A stretch of DNA of 59,397 nt. It comes from an uncultured Bacteroides sp. Lineage in GTDB: Bacteria > Bacteroidota > Bacteroidia > Bacteroidales > UBA932. The stretch covers positions 1 through 59,397 of the forward strand of contig UQQM01000014.1 of NCBI GenBank assembly GCA_900543205.1. Direction: 5' to 3'. The notes under the pieces were generated by a model, which saw nothing but the letters and a program-made list of their open reading frames with translations, was not told where the DNA came from and made no database searches. Positions 33,337 to 41,509 of this stretch are shown here, one piece after another. Position 1 is the first letter of the stretch; each line of letters begins with the position of its first letter. The translations under genes and the position numbers were made by a program.

Positions 33337-34548
33337 CTAGCGCGACCTAAGCCAGATTTCAGGATTCTGGGGTGTCTTCTCCTTCCATATCTGGAAATGC
33401 AGCTGGGTCTGGCCGTCTATGGTGTCCACTATGCCTATGACCTGCCCGGTTGAGACCTTGTCCCCCGACTTGACGGAAACCTGCCCGAGCTTGCAGTAGA
33501 AGGTGAAGTAGCTTCCGTGCTGGACGAGCACGCACACGTTGTAGCCCGGCATCGCTATCACGTTCTTGACCACCCCGTCGAACACGGCCTTCACTGCGCT
33601 TCCCTTGGCGAGGCCTATGCTGACTCCGTTGCTGAAAGGCATGACTATGTTGGTGTAGACCGGATGGTTGTGCCGCCCGAACTTCTCCAGCACCGGTCCG
33701 TCGGCCGGCCACGGCAGCTTGCCCTTGTTCGCTTCGAATTCGGCCGCGAGCTGATAGTCCACAACGGGTTCGGCGGCCTCCTTGCCTTCGGCCTTGCGGG
33801 CCTCCTCCGCCGCCTGCTGCGCGGCTATGTATTCCGCGATTATCTTCTCTATCTCGCGGTTGAGCGCCTCCACCTGCCTGCGCTTCTCGTTGAGCTGGCG
33901 CTGGTATCTGGTCCTGTAGCGCTTGAGCTGCGCGACCAGATTGTCGGAACGCTTCTCCTCGGCCTGCAGCTCCGCCAGTTCCCGGGCGCGCGAATCCCTG
34001 AGCTCGGTCGCCTCCTGGCGCAGGCTGTCCAGTCTTGAGAGCTCAAGCTCCAGACCGGCGCGCATCTCCTTCACTTCGGCGGCCTCGCCGTTCATCGTCT
34101 CCGAGAGGTTCTTCAGGTAGGAATAGCGGCGCGACGCCTGCGCGAGGTTCTTGCTTGAAAGGATGTATACATACCATACGCGCGCATCGCGGTTCTTGTA
34201 GGCGCTGCGCACCAGCTTCTCGAAATAGAGGGTGAGCGTATCTATACGTGCCTGAAGGTTTGCGATGTTGCCGGAAGTGACCGCGATGCTGTCGCTGATT
34301 AGCCTTATCTCACGTTCGCTCTCGGCGACCAGTGCCTTGCGGGCCTCCACCTGGCGGCGTATCAGGGTCAGGTCGTTGAGCGCGCTGCTGCTTCTGGATG
34401 TGTTCTCCGCTATCTGCTGCTCGAGCTGGGCTATCTCCTTCTGGAGGGCGTTCCTCCGCGACTCCTGCCTGGAAGTGTCCTGCGCGAACGCCTGCACCGC
34501 CGTCATGAGCAGTGCCGCAGCGAGGAATATGCGTGCGGGCGCCGTCAT
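33337..34548 (-). CDS. EnvC-like murein hydrolase activator (coiled coil plus degenerate M23/LytM)
   Basis: A 403-residue exported protein. The start at the ATG at 34548 gives the signal peptide MTAPARIFLAAALLMTAVQAFAQ. Residues about 25-265 are long coiled coils; the last 120 residues form a LytM domain. The zinc ligands are lost: the H-x3-D site reads SNGVSIG and the H-x-H site reads QLHFQI, as in EnvC/NlpD activators, so it probably switches on an amidase during cell division rather than cutting peptidoglycan itself. Translation is coupled to the TPR gene upstream by an ATGA overlap. Confidence 0.88.
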   Translation of the reverse strand: MTAPARIFLAAALLMTAVQAFAQDTSRQESRRNALQKEIAQLEQQIAENTSRSSSALNDLTLIRRQVEARKALVAESEREIRLISDSIAVTSGNIANLQARIDTLTLYFEKLVRSAYKNRDARVWYVYILSSKNLAQASRRYSYLKNLSETMNGEAAEVKEMRAGLELELSRLDSLRQEATELRDSRARELAELQAEEKRSDNLVAQLKRYRTRYQRQLNEKRRQVEALNREIEKIIAEYIAAQQAAEEARKAEGKEAAEPVVDYQLAAEFEANKGKLPWPADGPVLEKFGRHNHPVYTNIVMPFSNGVSIGLAKGSAVKAVFDGVVKNVIAMPGYNVCVLVQHGSYFTFYCKLGQVSVKSGDKVSTGQVIGIVDTIDGQTQLHFQIWKEKTPQNPEIWLRSR

Positions 34549-35786
34549 TGCCGTTTCTGTTCCGCCAGGGAGTGATAGTATTTCGAAAGTTCCGTCTCTC
34601 CGAGAGCCCCGAGCACTTCGGAATAGTGTTCGAGAACCACCGCACTGTCCTTGCCGCCGTAGATCATGGCATGCTTGAACAGAGGTTTCGCCTCCTCCGG
34701 GCGTCCGAGCAGATGGAGTATCCACCCGCAGGTGTCAAGGAAGGTCGGGTTGTCAGGCTCCAGCTCTATGGTGCGCCGGCTCATCTTCAGCGCCTTGCGC
34801 AGGGACCTGCCCTCCTCGGAGAGGTAGTAGGCGTAGTTGTTGAGCACTGCGGTGCAGTCGGGATCGATTTCCAGGGCGGCGTCATAGCAGCGGTAGGCCT
34901 CCCTGGCGTTGCCAAGCTCGTAGTTCATGTCGCCTGCTGTCGAGAGCGCAAGGACCTGGTTCTCCTTGTCCCCGGCTTTCGCCGCAACTTCTGCGAGACG
35001 GCCGCACATATACAATATGGAGTCCTGCTTGTTCTCGATTATGCACATCCGCAGCTTAAGCAGGTTGGAGCCCGGGTCATCGGGCGCCTGCCTGTAGCAT
35101 AGGTCCACGAGCTTGCCCAGCTGTTCGCCCCACACCCAGTAGAACCTGGAGTCCATGTGGTCTATCAGCGAGCCGAGATACTGGCTCTTGATGTCGTCGC
35201 GCACGAGTCCGTTGCGTATGAAATGGTCAAGAGTCAGGAAAAACGGAGGGAAATTACCCATGAAGCGCAGGATTTCGAGCTTGCCCAGCTCTGCGGGGGC
35301 ATAGTCCGGATCGATTTCCAGCGCCCTCTCGTAATACTCGAGCGCCTTCGCGTCATCGCGCCGGTTCATCATCTCGTCACCAACAACGGTCAGGGTGTAG
35401 GGGTTGTTGTATTGCGAAGGCTTCAGTGCCAGCAGCCTCTCGCACACTCCGGCGAAAGCGCTCCTGTCACCCTTCGCGCTGTACAGCGAGGCCAGGGCTT
35501 CGAGATACCACTGGTTCGTGCTGTCCTGCGATACGGCCAGCTGCAGATGGACTTCGGATGAGTCAATCTGTCCGAGGGCGAACTCCGAAAGTCCGAGATA
35601 GTAGCTCACGGCATCGTCGCCCGGGGCTTCCGCATGCAGATCGGAAAACATCTTGGCCGCGATGTCATAGTTCCCCTGCGCGTAGCCGGACACTCCGCGG
35701 AGGAAACGTCCGGCATCGGCTTCCTGCCCGTGGGCGAGACAGCCGCAGGCCAGAAAGGCAACGATATAGGTCAACAGCTTGCGCAT
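34545..35786 (-). CDS. Exported tetratricopeptide-repeat protein
   Basis: A 413-residue protein. The start is set at the ATG at 35786 (MRKLLTYIVAFLACGCLAHGQ, a signal peptide), 6 bases after a TAATTTTG box. Multiple TPR units are visible, such as AKALEYYERALEIDPDYAPAELGK and AYRCYDAALEIDPDCTAVLNNYAYYLSEEG. It is probably periplasmic or outer-membrane associated and co-translated with the EnvC-like factor. Its partner proteins are unknown; the pairing suggests a scaffold in envelope or division work (inference). Confidence 0.85.
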   Translation of the reverse strand: MRKLLTYIVAFLACGCLAHGQEADAGRFLRGVSGYAQGNYDIAAKMFSDLHAEAPGDDAVSYYLGLSEFALGQIDSSEVHLQLAVSQDSTNQWYLEALASLYSAKGDRSAFAGVCERLLALKPSQYNNPYTLTVVGDEMMNRRDDAKALEYYERALEIDPDYAPAELGKLEILRFMGNFPPFFLTLDHFIRNGLVRDDIKSQYLGSLIDHMDSRFYWVWGEQLGKLVDLCYRQAPDDPGSNLLKLRMCIIENKQDSILYMCGRLAEVAAKAGDKENQVLALSTAGDMNYELGNAREAYRCYDAALEIDPDCTAVLNNYAYYLSEEGRSLRKALKMSRRTIELEPDNPTFLDTCGWILHLLGRPEEAKPLFKHAMIYGGKDSAVVLEHYSEVLGALGETELSKYYHSLAEQKRQ

Positions 35787-35792
35787 GGAATA

Positions 35793-35800
35793 CAAAATTA
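35793..35800 (-). promoter_or_regulatory. Promoter -7 box for the TPR/EnvC-like operon
   Basis: TAATTTTG on the minus strand, 6 bases before the ATG at 35786. Confidence 0.65.
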
Positions 35801-35843
35801 TATATTTTTACTTTTCCCGCCGTTCTTTTACAACAAAAATGCC

Positions 35844-35851
35844 TACTTTCG
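35844..35851 (+). promoter_or_regulatory. Promoter -7-like box for the ECF sigma gene
   Basis: TACTTTCG, one mismatch to TAnnTTTG, 19 bases before the ATG at 35871. Confidence 0.5.
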
Positions 35852-35870
35852 CGCAGATATATTTACTGGG

Positions 35871-36431
35871 ATGCAACTTTTCGGGAACAAGAAGCATCTT
35901 GATACACGGGAGAAAGATTGGATAGAGGAGGCGAAAAAAGGCGACATAAGGGCCCAGAAAGCGATATATGACCTTCTGGCAGCGAAAATGTTCGCCGTTT
36001 GCCTGCGCTACATGGGCGACAGGGACAGCGCGGAGGACATACTTCAGGACGGTTTCGTCACCCTCTTCTCCAAGATTGACAGCTTCACGGGGGCAGGTTC
36101 CTTCGAAGGCTGGGCCCGCAGGATCTTTGTCAACACTGCACTGATGAGCCTCAGGAAGAAAGATGCGCTCAAGAACTCGGAAGACGTCCAGTCGGCGTGG
36201 GGAATCTCCAGCGACTCCCCCACCGCAATAGAGGAAATCGGCTACGACGAGCTTATGAAGATGATAGCCGCCCTGCCGCCCGGTTTCCGCACCGTGTTCA
36301 ACATGTATGTAATCGAAGGCTACTCCCACAAGGAGATCGCCGAAGCCCTCGGAATTTCTGAGACCACATCGCGTTCACAGCTCCAACGGGCAAGGACGCT
36401 GCTGCAGTCCAAGATCAAAGAAAGGTATTGA
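35871..36431 (+). CDS. ECF-type RNA polymerase sigma factor
   Basis: A 186-residue sigma-70 family factor with only regions 2 and 4. Region 2 runs AIYDLLAAKMFAVCLRYMGDRDSAEDILQDGFVTLFSKI and FEGWARRIFVNTALMSLRKK; region 4 is LPPGFRTVFNMYVIEGYSHKEIAEALGISETTSRSQLQRAR. The ATG at 35871 is preferred over the longer frame, which is antisense to the TPR gene. The stop overlaps the next ATG (TGATG), linking it to the anti-sigma-like beta-barrel protein. Confidence 0.95.
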   Translation: MQLFGNKKHLDTREKDWIEEAKKGDIRAQKAIYDLLAAKMFAVCLRYMGDRDSAEDILQDGFVTLFSKIDSFTGAGSFEGWARRIFVNTALMSLRKKDALKNSEDVQSAWGISSDSPTAIEEIGYDELMKMIAALPPGFRTVFNMYVIEGYSHKEIAEALGISETTSRSQLQRARTLLQSKIKERY

Positions 36432-37630
36432 TGATGCAAGATAACAACAGGGATTTTGACCTTCAGTTGAGGTCGATGCTTGAAGATGCCGAGGTACGGC
36501 CGCCGAAAGGCGCATGGAAAGCGATTTCCACGCGTCTGGATGCAGCCGACGCGGCAGTTTCGCGCAGCCGTGGCCCCGTGTCTCCGGCTTTCCGCTGGGC
36601 AGGTGCCGCACTTGCATTCGCCGCTGTGGCTCTCGGGGTGTTCATAAGCTTCCCCGGCTCCGACGGGCAGGTCAGCCTGCAGCGCGGAGCGCTGACAGCC
36701 GATGCGGTCGAACTCGTCACCCCTCCGATGAAAAGGCCCTCCGAGCTCGGAGGAGCCCCCGCCAGGAAAATGTACGCCGCCTCCGCCGCGGACATGGAGA
36801 CAGCCGAGGCACAGCAGGCAATAACCATGGAGGAAGAGACCGCCGCCGAACCTGAAACGACGGCAAAGCCGGCTGCGACCTCAAGGAAAGCCGCGACGCC
36901 GCCTTCAGCCGAACCTGCCGGAGACACCGGATATGGAACATATACCGCAGACCCCTTCGCGGCGCTTGCAATGGAGGAGGAGCGTGAGAACAGGAAATTC
37001 GGAGCGACTTTCCTCTATGCCAAGGGCGCTATAGGCGGCAACGACCCGGACTTCGTAAGCCGGAGCGCGGGTCTTTCCATGGCCCCCGGCACCTCCAGCT
37101 CCGGAATCAGGGAGCTGACCGAGTCCACCTACGGCATACCGCTCACCCTGGGTCTGGGAGTCAGATTCTACCTGCTGCCCGGATTTTCCATAGGTACGGG
37201 TGTGGACTATTCCATGCTGACCAGGACCTTCACCGGAACGTACAAGGGTCCTGAATCCGATGGAAGCGAAGTCTCGGGAGACATCCAGCACACCATACAG
37301 TATGTGGGAATACCCATAGACCTCTATTATGACATATTGAGTTCGGACAAGATAAAGTTCTACGTCTACGGCGGAGGCGAGGCCGAGTTCTGCGTCTCCA
37401 ACAGGTTCACGGTCTTCTCCAGCCCCGAAATCAAGTGCAGCGAGCCCGTAAGGAAGCTCCAGTATTCGGTGGGAGCCGGCGTGGGCGTGGAGTTCAGGCT
37501 GGCCGACAAGCTCGGGCTCTATCTCGACCCCGGAGTCAAGTACTACTTCGCCGGAGGCCAGCCCAAGAGCATAAGGACCGACAAGCCTCTGATGTTCAAT
37601 TTCGATGCAGGTCTCAGGTTCAGCCTGTAG
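36431..37630 (+). CDS. Anti-sigma-like protein with C-terminal outer-membrane beta-barrel domain
   Basis: A 399-residue protein. The first 50 residues (FDLQLRSMLEDAEVRPPKGAWKAI) resemble the cytoplasmic anti-sigma-type segment seen next to ECF factors in Bacteroidetes, followed by one membrane helix (about 54-74, AGAALAFAAVALGVFISF). A low-complexity Ala/Glu/Thr/Pro stretch (about 85-165) then leads to a beta-barrel domain rich in alternating strands (for example IPLTLGLGVRFYLLPGFSIGTGVDYSML) and ending FDAGLRFSL with the typical terminal aromatic pattern. No N-terminal signal peptide is seen. A terminator follows. Confidence 0.7.
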   Translation: MMQDNNRDFDLQLRSMLEDAEVRPPKGAWKAISTRLDAADAAVSRSRGPVSPAFRWAGAALAFAAVALGVFISFPGSDGQVSLQRGALTADAVELVTPPMKRPSELGGAPARKMYAASAADMETAEAQQAITMEEETAAEPETTAKPAATSRKAATPPSAEPAGDTGYGTYTADPFAALAMEEERENRKFGATFLYAKGAIGGNDPDFVSRSAGLSMAPGTSSSGIRELTESTYGIPLTLGLGVRFYLLPGFSIGTGVDYSMLTRTFTGTYKGPESDGSEVSGDIQHTIQYVGIPIDLYYDILSSDKIKFYVYGGGEAEFCVSNRFTVFSSPEIKCSEPVRKLQYSVGAGVGVEFRLADKLGLYLDPGVKYYFAGGQPKSIRTDKPLMFNFDAGLRFSL

Positions 37631-37681
37631 GCACCACATAAGAAACAGAAAAAAACATAAGAAACTTCAAATAGTGATCAG

Positions 37682-37724
37682 GTCCCGGAAAGATATGGTG
37701 AATCTTCCGGGACTTTTTCTTTTC
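37682..37724 (+). terminator. Rho-independent terminator after the sigma/beta-barrel operon
   Basis: GTCCCGGAA and TTCCGGGAC pair over 9 bp (extended by AGAT/ATCT with a bulge), followed by TTTTTCTTTTC. Confidence 0.85.
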
Positions 37725-37745
37725 TTGCGGACAAAAGCCTGCGCT

Positions 37746-38945
37746 ATGAAGACTTCAGTCATATCAGCATTGCTGCTGCTCTGCCTCGGCGGATGCATCC
37801 TCCACGACTACGGCCTCAACTCCGGTCCGCCCAGATCCGCCACCGCCGGCAGGGACGGCACGGCCGTCCGGGACGAGAACCCGGAGGACGGCCCCTCGGT
37901 ACCCCAGAAGAACGACACCTCCATCTATCTGTGCGCGGTGCAGTTCGACGAGAGCTACGAATGGCAGAGGGACACCGCCTATGGCTCCGAGCCCTACACC
38001 ATCTTGCTTTTCAAGAACTTCGAGCCCGTCCTTGCAATACGGTCCGAAAGCTCCGCCTGCACCAGTCCCGACCACGACACACACCATATAATAGACGGAC
38101 ACCTCTACACCGAATGTTCGGACCTGGAACGCACCTGCATCGGAAAGGACGGGGCCGAGGTCGTGAGCTTCGAAGGACGGGAGTTCCTGAAGGGGCTGCT
38201 TCCGCAGGGAGAAGACATCTACAGCCTGTCCCAGCGCAGGGACGGCCACGGTTTCACCTTCAGGAAGAACGGGGAGCTGCTTTTCTCGAAGGCGGAAGGA
38301 ACCCCGTTCGGCGGCATGAACGACACCTCGTACGGCCCCACCGGAGCCTTGTACCTCGAAGGAGGCAAGCCCTGTTTCTGCTACTGGACAGGAGAGGGGA
38401 ACAAGCGCAGGCTGTACCGCGTCCTGGACGGGGTTGACGAAGAAATCACCGTCACGGACCCCGGAGCCGTCACGGACATGAAATCAGGCGGAGGAAAGGC
38501 GGCGGTCACGGCCATAGACATCCAAGGATACTCCCCCGTGAGCTGCAGCCTGTGGCTTCTGTACTCCGGCCCGGCTACTGCTGGGCTGATCAGTTCCGGC
38601 AGCACCTATCTTTACGGCATATACTATGCGGCGGTGAACCGGCTGATACATGTAAGCTATCAGGAGACCGCCCTGTACTGCAACGACAGGAAATGGTTCG
38701 CAGTTACCGAGAGGGACGACGGGTCGATAGAATTCCACGATTCGGACTATGTCCGGATATCCGACAGCGGCTGCCACTTCCTTTCACCGGCCTGCGCCGC
38801 AATATGCGGAGACAAACTGGTCTACGCCCTCTCTCCGAGGGCGGGAGGCGGATTCCCCAAAGTCAGAATCGGAGAAGCGGTGGAAGAGCTGGAGATTCAC
38901 GGCTTCATCAGCAGGGTCGCAGTCGAAATCAGTCCTGCCAGCTGA
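37746..38945 (+). CDS. Lipoprotein of unknown function, beta-propeller-like
   Basis: A 399-residue protein that I do not recognise. The ATG at 37746 gives the lipoprotein signal MKTSVISALLLLCLGGC with the lipobox LGGC. A Pro/Gly/Asp-rich linker precedes repeated short beta-strand units with aromatic and Gly-Asp turns (for example GEDIYSLSQRRDGHGFTFRKNGELLF and DRKWFAVTERDDGSIEFHDSDYV), reminiscent of a beta-propeller. There are eleven or so cysteines, high for a surface lipoprotein. It is followed convergently by tsaE with a 17-base overlap. Confidence 0.7.
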   Translation: MKTSVISALLLLCLGGCILHDYGLNSGPPRSATAGRDGTAVRDENPEDGPSVPQKNDTSIYLCAVQFDESYEWQRDTAYGSEPYTILLFKNFEPVLAIRSESSACTSPDHDTHHIIDGHLYTECSDLERTCIGKDGAEVVSFEGREFLKGLLPQGEDIYSLSQRRDGHGFTFRKNGELLFSKAEGTPFGGMNDTSYGPTGALYLEGGKPCFCYWTGEGNKRRLYRVLDGVDEEITVTDPGAVTDMKSGGGKAAVTAIDIQGYSPVSCSLWLLYSGPATAGLISSGSTYLYGIYYAAVNRLIHVSYQETALYCNDRKWFAVTERDDGSIEFHDSDYVRISDSGCHFLSPACAAICGDKLVYALSPRAGGGFPKVRIGEAVEELEIHGFISRVAVEISPAS

Positions 38946-39354
38946 GGGTTCTCGAACCGTCGTCGCCGACCGTGATATCCACCGTCAGGGTCTCGTCCGG
39001 CAGGAGCCCCTCTATGTTCTCGGGCCATTCTATCAGGCACAGCGAACCGCTGTCGAGATAATCATAGAGACCTATGTCCAGGGCTTCCTCCTCCCTGGTG
39101 ATACGGTAGAAGTCGAAATGATAGACGGTCTTGCCGGAAGAGGTGGCGTACTCATTGACTATGGCGAAGGTGGGCGAACCTACCGCGTCACCGTCGACCC
39201 CGAGGCTGTCGCAGAGAGCCTTTATGAACGTTGTCTTGCCGGCCCCCATGGGCGCATGGAACGCGATTATGTCATGCCCGGCCGCAAGACGCAGGAACTC
39301 GCGGGCCGTACTGCCGATTTCCGACAGATCCTTCATCAACAAACTGTGCTGCAT
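38929..39354 (-). CDS. tsaE: tRNA threonylcarbamoyladenosine synthesis ATPase TsaE
   Basis: A 141-residue P-loop ATPase that assists TsaD/TsaB in making t6A at position 37 of ANN-decoding tRNAs. The Walker A APMGAGKTTFIKAL, the switch region GSPTFAIVNEY and HFDFYRI, and the terminal LCLIEWPENI match the family. It has its own TATATTTG promoter at 39363-39370, divergent from comM. Confidence 0.95.
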   Translation of the reverse strand: MQHSLLMKDLSEIGSTAREFLRLAAGHDIIAFHAPMGAGKTTFIKALCDSLGVDGDAVGSPTFAIVNEYATSSGKTVYHFDFYRITREEEALDIGLYDYLDSGSLCLIEWPENIEGLLPDETLTVDITVGDDGSRTLSWQD

Positions 39355-39362
39355 ACGGAAGG

Positions 39363-39370
39363 CAAATATA
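39363..39370 (-). promoter_or_regulatory. Promoter -7 box for tsaE
   Basis: TATATTTG on the minus strand, 8 bases before the tsaE ATG. Confidence 0.65.
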
Positions 39371-39389
39371 CTAAATTATCATTATCAAG

Positions 39390-40919
39390 ATGCTCACACA
39401 TATCAAAGCTGCAAAGTGCATAGGAATAGACGCGGTGGAAGTCACCGTCGAAATCGACATCGACAGCGGGGTGGGAATCCACCTGGTGGGGCTCGCCGAC
39501 GCGGCCGTCAAGGAAAGCCTCCTGCGCACCACGACCGCGCTGATGTCGTCGGGCTTCAGGATTCCAGGCAGGAAGATAGTCATAAACCTCGCGCCGGCGG
39601 ACATGAAGAAGAACGGCAGCGGCTACGACCTGCCCATAGCCATAGGGATAATCGCGGCATCGGGCCAGAAGTCATTCCCTGACGCCGGCAGCTTCCTCAT
39701 AATGGGAGAACTGGGGCTCGACGGAAGCGTGCGGCACATCCCGGGAGCGCTCGTATACGCCGAATTCGCGGCAAGGAACGGCTTCGGAGGCATAATCCTT
39801 CCGCTTGAGGCTGCAGCCGAGGCGGCCGAAATCGACGGCATACGGGTCTACGGGGTGAGAAGCCTGGACGAGGTCGTCGCGATACTCGAACATGCGGAAG
39901 GCTCGCCGGCTCTCGAACTCCGGAGCTCAGGAAGAAGCAGGGATGCACGTCCGCCCAGGCCAGAAGTCGACTTTTCGGAGATAATAGGTCAGAACGGGGC
40001 CAAGCGGGGCCTGGAAATCGCGGCGGCGGGAGGGCACAACATGATAATGATAGGGCCTCCCGGTTCGGGGAAGACGAGCCTGGCCAAGGCCCTGACAGGC
40101 CTGCTGCCACCGATGAGCCGCAGTGAAGCGCTGGTAACCGGGAAAATCTATTCCGTCGCCGGGAAGGCGGGAAAGGGTCTGGAATGGCGCAGACCTTTCA
40201 GGGCACCCCACTGCTCCGCCTCCATGGCCGCGATAATCGGCGGAGGCTCCGGGAACGGCATAATACCCGGAGAAGTCTCGCTCGCCAGCAACGGGGTCCT
40301 GTTCCTCGACGAGTTCGGGCAGATTCCCCGTCAGGTGACCGAAGCCCTGCGCGGCCCCATGGAGGACAGGAAGGTGACAATCTCGCGCATGCGCTCGAAA
40401 ATAGAATTTCCCGCCTCGTTCATGCTGGTCGCCGCCTCAAACCCCTGCCCCTGCGGCTACTACGGCGAAGGCGACAGGTGCAGCTGTTCCCCATACCAGA
40501 GAGCCGCCTACCTTTCGAGGCTCTCCGGCCCGATAATGGACAGGATGGACATCCATGTGCATGTGCGTCCTGTCCCGCCCGGAGAAATACTGCACAGGAG
40601 CGGCGGGGAGAGGAGCGCCGCCGTCGCCGCAAGGGTCGCCGCCGCCAGGGAACTGCAGAGAGAGAGGTTCAGGAGCGAGGGGATAATGACGAACACAGAG
40701 ATGAACACGGAGCAGATACAGCGTCTGAGCCGCATGGAGAAGGACAGCCTGAAGCTGGCGGGCATCCTGATGGAGAGACAGCAGCTTTCCATGCGGGCGT
40801 ACTTCAGGATAATCAAGGTGGCGAGGAGCATAGCCGACCTCGCGGGCTCGGAGACAATCAAAGAGGAGCACGTACTCGAAGCCGCCAGTTTCAGGGCCCT
40901 CGACAAACTTGCCCTGTAA
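39390..40919 (+). CDS. comM: ComM/YifB family Mg-chelatase-like AAA+ ATPase
   Basis: A 509-residue AAA+ helicase-like protein. Relatives drive branch migration during natural transformation. An N-terminal LonC-like domain (AVEVTVEIDIDSGVGIHLVGLADAAVKES) precedes the ATPase core with Walker A IGPPGSGKTSLAKAL, Walker B GVLFLDEFGQI, the sensor region and the conserved cysteine cluster NPCPCGYYGEGDRCSC, then the C-terminal Mg-chelatase segment. It starts 36 bases from tsaE, divergently. Confidence 0.94.
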   Translation: MLTHIKAAKCIGIDAVEVTVEIDIDSGVGIHLVGLADAAVKESLLRTTTALMSSGFRIPGRKIVINLAPADMKKNGSGYDLPIAIGIIAASGQKSFPDAGSFLIMGELGLDGSVRHIPGALVYAEFAARNGFGGIILPLEAAAEAAEIDGIRVYGVRSLDEVVAILEHAEGSPALELRSSGRSRDARPPRPEVDFSEIIGQNGAKRGLEIAAAGGHNMIMIGPPGSGKTSLAKALTGLLPPMSRSEALVTGKIYSVAGKAGKGLEWRRPFRAPHCSASMAAIIGGGSGNGIIPGEVSLASNGVLFLDEFGQIPRQVTEALRGPMEDRKVTISRMRSKIEFPASFMLVAASNPCPCGYYGEGDRCSCSPYQRAAYLSRLSGPIMDRMDIHVHVRPVPPGEILHRSGGERSAAVAARVAAARELQRERFRSEGIMTNTEMNTEQIQRLSRMEKDSLKLAGILMERQQLSMRAYFRIIKVARSIADLAGSETIKEEHVLEAASFRALDKLAL

Positions 40920-41016
40920 CTTCCGGCTTGTCTTGCCAAACTGAATTTTATGAACTATCTTTACAAAGATGAGGATTTTTCAAAACAGGCCTCCATTTTT
41001 TTAAAAATCGACAGCA

Positions 41017-41496
41017 ATGCCGCAGGAGATAGAAAGGAAATTCCTGGTGTCGGGCGACTTCCGAGGGGAAGCCGTTGAGGCCGTGCGCATAAGCCAGGGC
41101 TACCTCTGCTCCGTCCCCGAGAGGACGGTACGTGTCAGGGTGAAGGGAGACAGGGGCTACATCACCGTCAAGGGCAAAGGTTCCGGCAGCGGGGCCAGCC
41201 GCTTCGAATGGGAGAAGGAGATTCCCGCCGGCGACGCCCGCGAACTCCTCGGACTGTGCGAACCCGGAGTCATCGACAAGACCAGATATTTCGCGCCGGC
41301 CGGCACGCACTGCTTCGAAGTGGACGTGTTCCATGGCGACAACGAGGGGCTCGTGGTCGCGGAGGTGGAGCTAGGCTCGGAAGACGAGGAATTCGTGCGC
41401 CCGGACTGGCTCGGGAAGGAGGTGACCGGAGACAGCCGCTACTACAACGCGTCCCTCTCGAAGGAGCCCTACAGGAACTGGAAAACTCTCAAATAA
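41017..41496 (+). CDS. CYTH-domain protein (triphosphate tunnel metalloenzyme)
   Basis: A 159-residue single-domain CYTH protein. It has the N-terminal ExExK motif EIERKFLV, the tunnel strands VRVRVKGDRGYITVKGK and RFEWEKEI, and the C-terminal acidic strand VVAEVELGSEDEEF. Short bacterial members are mostly inorganic triphosphatases; class IV cyclase activity is less likely. It precedes the pyrophosphatase gene by 13 bases, so both may be expressed together and both act on polyphosphates (inference). A TATCTTTA box lies at 40956-40963. Confidence 0.88.
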   Translation: MPQEIERKFLVSGDFRGEAVEAVRISQGYLCSVPERTVRVRVKGDRGYITVKGKGSGSGASRFEWEKEIPAGDARELLGLCEPGVIDKTRYFAPAGTHCFEVDVFHGDNEGLVVAEVELGSEDEEFVRPDWLGKEVTGDSRYYNASLSKEPYRNWKTLK

Positions 41497-41509
41497 ACCA
41501 TAAGCGCTT

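Noticed and set aside
35634..35870. N-terminal extension of the ECF sigma frame
   Set aside because: It lies antisense to the TPR gene. The sigma domain begins only after 35871, where a promoter-like box precedes the ATG.
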